Assembly (NCBI GenBank): GCA_937870805.1
Contig: CALMZT010000508.1
Coordinates: forward strand, 1 to 5,960
DNA: 5,960 bases
Source of the DNA: an uncultured Chloroflexota bacterium
GTDB lineage: Bacteria > Chloroflexota > Anaerolineae > Aggregatilineales > Phototrophicaceae
Reading direction: 5' to 3'
A program made the position numbers and the translations under genes. The notes beneath the pieces are model-generated. The model was not told the origin of the DNA. It did not search any database and saw only the letters and a list, made by a program, of their open reading frames with translations. How positions within the stretch are numbered: position 1 is the stretch's first letter; the number at the start of each line of letters is the position of its first letter. This document shows positions 1 through 5,287 of the stretch, one piece after another.

Positions 1-2
1 TC

Positions 3-587
3 TTCGAGTCATCGACGACGCTGAACCAGTACCAGATCACCGTGCCGATGATGAACCAGCAGAATCAATTTTTATACCTACAAGGTGAAGGCTATCAGGC
101 GATTGAACTGCCGTATTGGGGCGATATGTCGATGCTGGTGTTCCTACCGGATGCCGGACAATTTGAAACTTTTGAACAGTCTTTTGCCGTTGAGACATTT
201 AATACGGTTGTCGATGGATTAGGACTTCAGGAAGTCAACCTGTTCATGCCGCGCTTTGAGTACGAATTTGACGTGAGCCTGACTGATACACTTAGCGCGA
301 TGGGGATGCCGATTGCATTCACTGAAGCTGCCGATTTTTCAGGCATGGCAGATGCACAGCTATCCATCAGCGACGTGTTACACAAGGCATTCATCAAACT
401 GGACGAAGCAGGCACAGAAGCGGCTGCTGCGACAGTAGCGGTAGTCGGTGTTACATCGGTACAGGAGCCGCAAGAGGCGATTGAGCTGCGGATTGATCGC
501 CCGTTCATTTACACTATCTATGATCGGCGGACGAGCACGGTGTTGTTCATGGGGCGCGTGCTGAATCCTGCTCCGCAAGAGGGTTGA
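3..587 (+). CDS. Serpin-family protease inhibitor, C-terminal part (5' end outside window)
   Basis: The frame is open from the window edge, so the true start and any signal peptide are not visible; 194 residues are seen. Numbered from the first visible codon, the hallmarks are VPMM (about 14-17), the strand IELPYWGDMSMLVFLP (about 34-49), VNLFMPRFEYEFDV (about 78-91), the helix and strand around ISDVLHKAFIKLDE (about 122-135), the hinge EAGTEAAAAT (135-144) and the C-terminal serpin signature IDRPFIYTIYD (164-174) followed by VLFMGRVLNP. The small-residue hinge is the pattern of inhibitory serpins, which trap serine or cysteine proteases by inserting the cleaved reactive loop into a beta sheet. 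Counting as in alpha-1-antitrypsin puts P1-P1' near Thr-Ser, but the loop is about five residues longer than in that protein, so P1 is uncertain. The stop TGA (585-587) shares one base with the next gene's ATG, suggesting translational coupling. Family assignment is firm; the target protease and location are unknown. Confidence 0.93.
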   Translation, partial: FESSTTLNQYQITVPMMNQQNQFLYLQGEGYQAIELPYWGDMSMLVFLPDAGQFETFEQSFAVETFNTVVDGLGLQEVNLFMPRFEYEFDVSLTDTLSAMGMPIAFTEAADFSGMADAQLSISDVLHKAFIKLDEAGTEAAAATVAVVGVTSVQEPQEAIELRIDRPFIYTIYDRRTSTVLFMGRVLNPAPQEG

Positions 588-1717
588 TGAGAACGCTTTT
601 CTGGCTAAAGCTGTTCCTGTTCTCGCTGCCGTTTGCCATTGCATTCCTGGTGTTCACAGGGATTCTGATCTACAGTGGCGAGTCTATGCCGCTGTCGATG
701 GTCGTGGCGATACAGCAAGGTGATGTGCCTGTGCTGTATCGCCCACGTTATGGCAACCGTGACTTCACCTATAAGCTGCTCTCCACCGAAGCGCGCCAAC
801 CTGAAGTGCTGGCAATCGGCTCATCGCGCGTGCTGCAATTTCGCTCGGTGTTTTTCAATCGTGATAGCAGCGTTTTTTATAACGCGGCAGCGCCAGCATG
901 GTCGTTGCAGCGTGTTGACGAATTCATGCGCGCATTGTCGCCCGATGCTTTGCCAGAGGTCTTGCTTTTAAGCATCGATCAAGTATGGTTTAATCCCAAT
1001 TTCGTGCCCGAAACCTGGGAGCCGGAAGTCAGTGATTTTGAACAAATCTTCCTCGTCAACCGCAGCGTGATACAAGATACGCTGGCGGGTATTCGCCCGC
1101 TGGATTATGGGCAACTGCTCAGGCGTACCGAACCCGGCTTCGGCGGCATGGCGTTGGGTATCCGCGCGATCACGGATGGGCATGGCTTCCGCAATGACGG
1201 CAGTGAACAGTACGGCGACTTTTTGATTGCGCACTGGTTAACGCCCGAAACGGAACGCAACCGTCACCTTGAATGGATGCGGAACGGGGAGAATATGTAC
1301 GTGTACGGCGACAGCGTTTCCGAAGAGGCGATTACCCTGCTCAACAGTCTGCTGCAATACTGCCAGGAACGCGGCATCCTCGTCGTCGGTTTCTTCCCGC
1401 CGTTTGCGCCAACGCTGTACGATGAGATGCTGGCAAACGGACAGCATACCTACATGCCGCAAGCCTCAGCGCGTGTGTCGGCGTTGATGGCGCAGTACAG
1501 CTATCCATTCTTCGACTTCTCCGATGGTGGACAGTTCGGCGGCGACGGTGACTTCTTCGATGGCTGGCACGGCTCGGAGCGCATCAACCTGCAAATGTAC
1601 ATTACCATGGCGCAAGCCCTGCCCAACGTGTTCGGGCAATATTCAGACCTCGCTCCATTGCAGCGCGCTGTCAGCGAAGCGCAGGACACCTTTAACCTGT
1701 TCGGTAATCAATTTTAG
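587..1717 (+). CDS. Membrane-anchored SGNH-hydrolase-like protein (possible O-acyl-transfer or esterase role)
   Basis: This 376-residue protein starts at ATG 587, inside the upstream serpin's stop (TGATG). A TTG at 584 would add one residue. The purine run AAGAGGG just before it is very close to the ATG, so coupling to serpin translation is likely. Residues 5-29 form one hydrophobic segment (N-terminal anchor or uncleaved signal), putting the remainder outside the membrane. The strand-turn VLAIGSSRVLQF (74-85) resembles SGNH block I with a candidate nucleophile Ser80. N99 in the YNAAAPAWS segment could be an oxyanion residue. The FFDGWHGS segment (323-330) gives an Asp325-x-x-His328 pair typical of the last SGNH block. 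Similar anchored SGNH proteins (DltD, AlgJ/AlgX types) work with MBOAT acyltransferases in O-acylating cell-surface polymers, but no MBOAT gene lies in this window. The catalytic assignment is by motif position only; the substrate is unknown. Its stop overlaps the convergent gene's stop. Confidence 0.75.
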   Translation: MRTLFWLKLFLFSLPFAIAFLVFTGILIYSGESMPLSMVVAIQQGDVPVLYRPRYGNRDFTYKLLSTEARQPEVLAIGSSRVLQFRSVFFNRDSSVFYNAAAPAWSLQRVDEFMRALSPDALPEVLLLSIDQVWFNPNFVPETWEPEVSDFEQIFLVNRSVIQDTLAGIRPLDYGQLLRRTEPGFGGMALGIRAITDGHGFRNDGSEQYGDFLIAHWLTPETERNRHLEWMRNGENMYVYGDSVSEEAITLLNSLLQYCQERGILVVGFFPPFAPTLYDEMLANGQHTYMPQASARVSALMAQYSYPFFDFSDGGQFGGDGDFFDGWHGSERINLQMYITMAQALPNVFGQYSDLAPLQRAVSEAQDTFNLFGNQF

Positions 1718-2283
1718 GCAGGTTGAGCCGCAGCGGGCTTGATCTCCACCATCTGCCCCTGAAAGATGTGTTCTGCGATAAATGCCACGAACAACACACC
1801 AAGCGCCGTCGTGTCCTGCCCTTGATGCAGCAGATAGAGCCATGCTGTCGCGCCGATGGCTTCAATCGCAGTCAGCAACAGCACTTTGGGATGATTTAGA
1901 TAAGACAAACGTGGCACGCCGTTATGCTCGGCAACATCAACGCTGTGTTCCAGCAGCATCGTGACGAATAGAAAGACAAGCGCGGCGATGTAGCGAATGG
2001 CACCGAGATTGAGGGCAATCCACAGCCATGCGACCCAGATCAGCGTCTCACGCACGCCCTGGATCGTGAAGCGCTGCGTATATAATCCAATACGTTCATC
2101 GCGCGCAATCGGGCGAATCATGGTGACATAAACGGTAAAGCGTTCTAAGGATAACCCCGCCGCTAAAATCACAGCGCCAATAAGATAATTGCCGCTGTTG
2201 ACCTGCTGTATCCACAATACCAACCCCAAAAATTCAAACAAGCTGAGCACTATCAAGGTGAGCGGTGGTCGTAACTGTTCCAT
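1714..2283 (-). CDS. Polytopic membrane protein of unknown function with three tandem two-helix repeats
   Basis: This is a 189-residue protein that I do not recognise. ATG 2283 is chosen because a strong Shine-Dalgarno (AAAGGGGG) sits four to five bases upstream; the frame stays open to 2379, but that extension is polar, lacks a ribosome site and runs through the lexA operator. About six hydrophobic segments are visible, near 8-25, 32-55, 80-95, 97-111, 133-152 and 158-175. They fall into three hairpins, each opening with Glu and then Trp seven residues on (E17/W24, E79/W86, E141/W148; period exactly 62) and closing with Glu plus Arg or His (E47-R48, E112-H113, E171-H172). Buried acidic residues in symmetric positions suggest an ion- or substrate-binding or structural role; this is inference. 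The tail (IKPAAAQPA) is short and polar. The gene is divergent from lexA, and its last four bases (1714-1717) overlap the end of the SGNH gene. The gene is likely real; function is unassigned. Confidence 0.8.
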   Translation of the reverse strand: MEQLRPPLTLIVLSLFEFLGLVLWIQQVNSGNYLIGAVILAAGLSLERFTVYVTMIRPIARDERIGLYTQRFTIQGVRETLIWVAWLWIALNLGAIRYIAALVFLFVTMLLEHSVDVAEHNGVPRLSYLNHPKVLLLTAIEAIGATAWLYLLHQGQDTTALGVLFVAFIAEHIFQGQMVEIKPAAAQPA

Positions 2284-2286
2284 TAG

Positions 2287-2295
2287 TCCCCCTTT
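2287..2295 (-). promoter_or_regulatory. Shine-Dalgarno site deciding the start of the membrane protein gene
   Basis: On the minus strand the sequence reads AAAGGGGGA-CTA-ATG. It is a strong ribosome-binding site at normal distance from ATG 2283, and there is no comparable site before the earlier in-frame start near 2379. It is the reason for the shorter gene model. Confidence 0.75.
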
Positions 2296-2321
2296 GTAAA
2301 GTGTTCCTGAGTGGCGTTGTG

Positions 2322-2351
2322 AGTATAGAACAAAACGTGGATGCAGCACAA
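2322..2351 (-). promoter_or_regulatory. Candidate promoter for the membrane protein gene
   Basis: On the minus strand a good -10 (TATACT, 2322-2327) lies 18 bases downstream of a weak -35 (TTGTGC, 2346-2351). Transcription would begin near 2315, giving a leader of about 30 bases before ATG 2283. The -35 matches consensus only in its first three bases, so this is a prediction. The site is about 23 bp from the perfect SOS box at 2374-2385, and no full LexA box overlaps it. Confidence 0.4.
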
Positions 2352-2364
2352 AATGAGCATTTAT

Positions 2365-2394
2365 TTGACATAAGAACACAGGTTCGTTTACAAT
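2365..2394 (+). promoter_or_regulatory. lexA promoter (sigma-A type)
   Basis: A perfect -35 TTGACA (2365-2370) is followed after 18 bases by the -10 TACAAT (2389-2394). Initiation would be near 2401, with a leader of about 29 bases to ATG 2430. The spacer contains a perfect SOS box, so bound LexA would block RNA polymerase: classic negative autoregulation. Confidence 0.85.
2374..2385 (+). promoter_or_regulatory. LexA operator (SOS box), perfect GAAC-N4-GTTC
   Basis: The sequence GAACACAGGTTC matches the Gram-positive-type SOS box GAAC-N4-GTTC in both half sites. It lies wholly between the -35 and -10 of the lexA promoter, where repressor binding is most effective. Operator identity follows from the match, its location and the adjacent lexA gene; binding is not shown by sequence alone. 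Confidence 0.85.
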
Positions 2395-2397
2395 CTA

Positions 2398-2409
2398 GAA
2401 CAGGCATTC
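2398..2409 (+). promoter_or_regulatory. Degenerate second LexA box
   Basis: GAACAGGCATTC keeps the left half site GAAC and has one mismatch in the right half (ATTC for GTTC). It covers the predicted transcription start of lexA. It is centred 24 bp after the perfect box and shares the 8-bp direct repeat CTAGAACA (2395-2402) with the third box. It is a probable low-affinity site. Confidence 0.5.
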
Positions 2410-2412
2410 CTA

Positions 2413-2424
2413 GAACAAAGGTTT
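2413..2424 (+). promoter_or_regulatory. Degenerate third LexA box overlapping the lexA ribosome site
   Basis: GAACAAAGGTTT matches GAAC-N4-GTTC except for the final base. It lies 15 bp after the second box, within the untranslated leader, and its spacer and right half overlap the AAAGG ribosome site (2417-2421) of lexA. It could act as an additional, weaker repressor site; alternatively the match is partly due to the ribosome site. Confidence 0.45.
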
Positions 2425-2429
2425 AGAAG

Positions 2430-3107
2430 ATGAAAAGTTATGATCGACGCTCTGAAAGACAGCGCAGCATTTTGCGCTACATGGAACAATACATCGAATC
2501 AAACGGTTATCCTCCGACGATTCGCGAAATCGGCTTGGCAACAGATATTAATTCGACTTCGGTAGTCAATTACAATCTGAACAAACTGGTGCAAGCAGGT
2601 TATCTCTCACGCTCAGGTCGTGTGTCACGCGGGCTGCGTCTGGTGGGCAAGAACGGTGAGCCGATGGTGCATAACATTATGTCCATCGACAAAGGACTGT
2701 TTGTGCCACTGGTCGGGCAGATCGTTGCCAGCAAACCAGTTCCTGTACCGGATGACGCTGGACACTACTATGATAAGGAAAATGCTATCAACGTGACCCC
2801 CGATATGTTGGGCGGCGTTGATCCGGCAAACGTCTTCGCGCTGCGTGTGAAGGGCGACTCGATGATCGACGCGATGGTTGCCGATGGCGACATTGTGCTG
2901 CTGAATCGGCAAGATACTGCCCAACAAGGTGATATGGTTGCGGTATGGCTCGATGAACGCAGCGAAACCACACTTAAGCTGTATTATCCCGAAGGTGAGC
3001 GCGTGCGTTTGCAACCGAAGCACCCGACGATGGACGCCATCTACGTTGATGCACGGCACTGCCATGTGCGTGGTAAAGTGCTGACCGTCATTCGCCGCAT
3101 CCATTAA
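2430..3107 (+). CDS. lexA: LexA, SOS-response transcriptional repressor and self-cleaving S24 peptidase
   Basis: This 225-residue protein starts at ATG 2430, eight bases after AAAGG. The N-terminal winged-helix domain (about 1-72) carries the family pattern GYPPTIREIG (26-35) and the recognition-helix region NSTSVVNYNLNKLVQAGYL (41-59). The C-terminal S24 domain (about 91-225) starts VPLVGQIVASKP. It has the nucleophile Ser144 in KGDSMID and the general base Lys183 in ETTLKLYY, so the catalytic dyad is intact. In the family, RecA bound to single-stranded DNA triggers self-cleavage and frees DNA-damage-response genes. Two oddities are seen: the bond at the usual Ala-Gly cleavage position is Ala100-Ser101, and the stretch from cleavage site to Ser is 44 residues against 35 in E. 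coli LexA. Three GAAC-type boxes upstream indicate autoregulation. Its divergent neighbour is the repeat membrane protein. Confidence 0.96.
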   Translation: MKSYDRRSERQRSILRYMEQYIESNGYPPTIREIGLATDINSTSVVNYNLNKLVQAGYLSRSGRVSRGLRLVGKNGEPMVHNIMSIDKGLFVPLVGQIVASKPVPVPDDAGHYYDKENAINVTPDMLGGVDPANVFALRVKGDSMIDAMVADGDIVLLNRQDTAQQGDMVAVWLDERSETTLKLYYPEGERVRLQPKHPTMDAIYVDARHCHVRGKVLTVIRRIH

Positions 3108-3141
3108 ACATGCAGCGATTGACAAGCAAAGGTTGAAGGTA

Positions 3142-3163
3142 GAGGCATTCCGGCGGATGCCTC
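3142..3163. terminator. Stem-loop between convergent lexA and hydrolase genes, possible terminator
   Basis: GAGGCAT (3142-3148) pairs perfectly with ATGCCTC (3157-3163). In plus-strand RNA a U-G wobble and a C-G pair extend the stem to nine pairs closed by a CGGC tetraloop. No U-run follows in either direction, so it is not a canonical intrinsic terminator. Its place 34 bases after lexA and 20 bases beyond the end of the convergent gene still makes a transcription-end role the most likely one. Nothing else is evident in 3108-3183. Confidence 0.45.
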
Positions 3164-3183
3164 AGCTTAAAGTCCGACTCGCT

Positions 3184-3876
3184 CTATACCAGATACTTTC
3201 TAAACCACGTTAGTGTACGTTTCCACGCATCCTCAGCAGCTTCCTTACGATATGCAGCGCGCGTGTCATTAAAGAAGGCATGTGGCGCACCGGGATAGGT
3301 CACAAACTCGTGCGGTTTATGATACTTTTGCAGCATTTCTTCGTTGGTATGAATAGTTTCCGGCGGGATACTTTGATCCTGTTCGCCGTAAATGGCTAAC
3401 ACAGGCGCAGAAACCGCTTCAGCATCCTCATCTGTTAAACGCAGTCGTCCACCGTAAAATATGGCTACTGCCCCAACATGCTGTCCCTTGAATGCCATTT
3501 GCCCCGCCAAGCCACCGCCCATACAAAAGCCCACAATGCCGATTTTCTTTGGCATAACTTTTGGATGTTCGACAAGGTAATTCACTGCTCCCTGCATGTC
3601 CTTAATCGCTGTGTCGTGGTTAAGTTCCATCGCCAGTTTGCGCGCTTCGTCTGGTTCTTCGGCAACTTTGCCGCGATACAAGTCAGGCGCAAGCGCAACA
3701 AAACCTTCGCCCGCAAACCGCCGCACCACGTCTTTGATGTGTTCATCCAACCCCCACCATTCCTGAATGACGACGACACCCGGCGCTGGGTTCACCCCTT
3801 CGGGAACTGCCAGATAGCCCGGTGCGTTTGAGCCGTTTGCTTTGAATTCAACCATTGAGGTCGTGATATTGTTCAT
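3184..3876 (-). CDS. Dienelactone hydrolase family protein (alpha/beta hydrolase)
   Basis: The protein has 230 residues, close to the usual family length, and no signal peptide, so it is probably cytosolic. ATG 3876 has AAAGGA (3885-3890, minus strand) eight bases upstream. The fold signature is complete: the oxyanion/Glu segment VVIQEWWGLDEHI (35-47, Glu39), the nucleophile elbow GFCMGG (116-121) with Cys118 instead of Ser, Asp167 in YGEQDQSIP, and His199 in GAPHAFFND. Cys-His-Asp with the nearby Glu is the triad of carboxymethylenebutenolidase (ClcD/TcbE type), which opens dienelactones in chlorocatechol breakdown. Most genomic homologues are general esterases of unknown substrate, and no catechol-pathway gene is nearby, so the family name only is used. 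It lies 100 bases downstream of lysA on the same strand, behind a large inverted repeat, so co-transcription is doubtful. Confidence 0.92.
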   Translation of the reverse strand: MNNITTSMVEFKANGSNAPGYLAVPEGVNPAPGVVVIQEWWGLDEHIKDVVRRFAGEGFVALAPDLYRGKVAEEPDEARKLAMELNHDTAIKDMQGAVNYLVEHPKVMPKKIGIVGFCMGGGLAGQMAFKGQHVGAVAIFYGGRLRLTDEDAEAVSAPVLAIYGEQDQSIPPETIHTNEEMLQKYHKPHEFVTYPGAPHAFFNDTRAAYRKEAAEDAWKRTLTWFRKYLV

Positions 3877-3892
3877 CTGCTTTTTCCTTTAA

Positions 3893-3972
3893 TCACTGAT
3901 ATTACGCAGGCTTAGCTCGAACAAGGGGTTTAAACCCCTTGTTCACAGGTTCACGGTGCGTAACGTCAGTGA
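3893..3972. repeat. Nested inverted repeat of about 80 bp filling the gap between lysA and the hydrolase gene
   Basis: The outer arms TCACTGATATTACGCA (3893-3908) and TGCGTAACGTCAGTGA (3957-3972) are inverted copies with 14 of 16 positions matching, and one mismatch becomes a G-U wobble in RNA. Inside lies a perfect 26-bp palindrome (3919-3944) whose centre is only one base off the centre of the outer arms. Unpaired stretches of 10 and 12 bases separate the two layers. AATCACT occurs at both edges (3891-3897 and 3972-3978), and GTTCAC is directly repeated at 3941-3946 and 3949-3954. The structure runs from two bases after the hydrolase ribosome site to four bases before the end of lysA. It could be a palindromic extragenic or MITE-like element, or a transcript-end structure; no U-run follows. 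Confidence 0.8.
3919..3944. repeat. Perfect 26-bp palindrome, core of the nested repeat
   Basis: The half GAACAAGGGGTTT is followed immediately by its exact reverse complement, so all 13 pairs match. As RNA it would form about 11 pairs with a UUAA loop, strong enough to stop or stabilise the lysA transcript. As DNA it could bind a symmetric protein or extrude as a cruciform. The GAAC and GTTC ends are 18 bases apart, so it is not an SOS box. Confidence 0.85.
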
Positions 3973-3976
3973 ATCA

Positions 3977-5215
3977 CTATTCTTCAAAACGCAGCATATC
4001 ATCCCATGTTTCGCGGCGGCGCGCGACGTGCCATGTTTTGCCATCTTCGTTAACAACAATTTCCGCCGGGCGCGGACGCTGATTGTAATTGCTGGACATC
4101 ACCATGCCATATGCGCCTGCGGTGAGGATTGCCAGCACATCGCCTTCTTTTACAGGCGGCAGCGGCACATTCTGTCCCAAAACGTCCGTCGTTTCGCATA
4201 CGGGACCGACCACGATCACGGTTTCATCTGTCGCTACAGTGGGGAGCATTTGCACAATTTCATGATGTGCGTCGTACAGCGCGGGACGTATCAGTTCGCT
4301 CATGCTGGCGTCACAGATGACAAAGCGCTGTCCTGCCTGTTGTTTGACGTACAGAACACTCGTCACTAAGACACCTGCATCAGCGACAATCGCGCGTCCC
4401 GGCTCTAGCAGCACCTCATAGCCCTTGAGCAGTGGCGTCATCGTTTCGGCAAATGATTCAAACGGCGGAACTTGCTCGTCAGCACGATATGTAACAGGCA
4501 AGCCACCGCCGATATTGACTGTGCGTATGTGGGGATACGGCGCAATGAGTTCCAAAGCCTTTTCGAGTGCGGCATGTGTGGCGTCGGTGCTGTGCAGGTT
4601 GCTGCCGATATGAACGTGAATGCCCGCAAAATCCACACTTGGAAAGTTAGCTTGCTGTTTGAGGAGTTCAGCAACCTGTTCCGCAGTCAAGCCAAATTTC
4701 GCTTTGCCGTGTCCGGTGGCGATGTGACGATGCGTATCGGCAGCAATGTCAGGATTGAGGCGCAAGGCAACACGCGTGCGTTTGCGCAGCCGCGCAGCTT
4801 CCGCGTCGATAATGCTGCACTCACGCACATTCTCTACATTAAACCAGCCGACGCCCTGTTCCAAGGCATAACGGATTTCGGCTTTGGTTTTCCCCACGCC
4901 CGCAAAGACAATATCTTCCGGCGCAGCGCCAGCTTTCAGCGCACGATGGATTTCGCCCGCGCTCACAGCATCAATCCCGGCGCCCGCGCCGATCAACGCC
5001 CGCAGCAATGCCATATTCGCATTAGCTTTCGCGCTGTAATGGATATGAGGCTTGAGTTCAGCAAACGCTGTGCGGATGCGCTGTAAATTGTCGAGCGCAC
5101 GGCGCAGGCTGTAAATGTAGAATGGTGTCTCCTGCTGCGCGGCAATGTCAGGAAGTGGCACGTCGTCAATGTATAAGATGTTGGCGCGATAGGTGATAGA
5201 GGAATTTTCGATCAT
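3977..5215 (-). CDS. lysA: Diaminopimelate decarboxylase
   Basis: The product catalyses the last step of lysine synthesis, PLP-dependent decarboxylation of meso-diaminopimelate to L-lysine, in the cytosol. It is full length (412 residues) for fold-type III decarboxylases. The PLP lysine is Lys63 in HYSAKANAN (59-67). FAGVGKT (104-110), HIGS (202-205), the glycine-rich phosphate loop NIGGGLP (234-240), EPGRAIVADAG (271-281), the substrate-binding Cys340-Glu341 of GPVCETTDVLG, and GAYGMVMSSNYNQRPRP (367-383) with Tyr369 follow in the family order. The ornithine or arginine decarboxylase relatives are less likely because the CETTDVLG and SNYNxRPRP motifs fit LysA. ATG 5215 is chosen because the N-terminal YRANILYIDDVPLPDIA segment is typical, though no good Shine-Dalgarno precedes it. 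The gene is divergent from the nucleotidylyltransferase and followed by the nested palindrome. Confidence 0.95.
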   Translation of the reverse strand: MIENSSITYRANILYIDDVPLPDIAAQQETPFYIYSLRRALDNLQRIRTAFAELKPHIHYSAKANANMALLRALIGAGAGIDAVSAGEIHRALKAGAAPEDIVFAGVGKTKAEIRYALEQGVGWFNVENVRECSIIDAEAARLRKRTRVALRLNPDIAADTHRHIATGHGKAKFGLTAEQVAELLKQQANFPSVDFAGIHVHIGSNLHSTDATHAALEKALELIAPYPHIRTVNIGGGLPVTYRADEQVPPFESFAETMTPLLKGYEVLLEPGRAIVADAGVLVTSVLYVKQQAGQRFVICDASMSELIRPALYDAHHEIVQMLPTVATDETVIVVGPVCETTDVLGQNVPLPPVKEGDVLAILTAGAYGMVMSSNYNQRPRPAEIVVNEDGKTWHVARRRETWDDMLRFEE

Positions 5216-5256
5216 ATGGGAATTTTACTTAACCGATAGTATCTTGATGGTACATC

Positions 5257-5287
5257 ATAGTATTTCGCACTGTTTGACCATTGACAA
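5257..5287 (-). promoter_or_regulatory. Weak candidate promoter for lysA
   Basis: On the minus strand TTGTCA (5282-5287) and TACTAT (5257-5262) are separated by 19 bases, longer than ideal. Transcription would start near 5250, giving a leader of about 35 bases. Other weak -10-like sequences occur in this AT-rich stretch, so the choice is uncertain. Confidence 0.3.

Noticed and set aside
2328..2339. Further SOS box starting with GAAC at 2328
   Set aside because: The second half reads CGTG instead of GTTC, so only a half site is present.
2284..2379. N-terminal extension of the membrane protein to the earlier start at 2379
   Set aside because: The added 32 residues are polar, would be encoded across the lexA operator and the gene's own predicted promoter, and lack an SD, while ATG 2283 has a strong one.
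3119..3124. TTGACA just after lexA as a -35 element
   Set aside because: No -10-like hexamer lies at 16-19 bases, and no plus-strand gene follows.
2625..3125. A 166-codon minus-strand open frame opposite lexA
   Set aside because: It is antisense to the S24 domain of lexA, which carries the clear catalytic motifs; no domain is seen in the antisense frame.
3919..3944. Perfect palindrome as a LexA site because of its GAAC and GTTC ends
   Set aside because: The half sites are separated by 18 bases rather than four, and neither neighbouring gene is a typical SOS gene.
3919..3944. Perfect palindrome as a standard intrinsic terminator of lysA
   Set aside because: No U-run follows in the lysA direction, and the outer symmetric arms are unexplained by a terminator; a transcript-end role remains possible but not canonical.
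3956..4369. A 137-codon plus-strand open frame across the end of lysA and the nested repeat
   Set aside because: It overlaps lysA antisense, is rich in Cys, His and Phe as typical of a shadow frame, and has no ribosome site.
4472..5086. A 204-codon open frame on the plus strand opposite lysA
   Set aside because: It lies wholly antisense to the well-supported lysA, shows no recognisable domain or SD, and its composition is what the reverse strand of a GC-biased gene gives.
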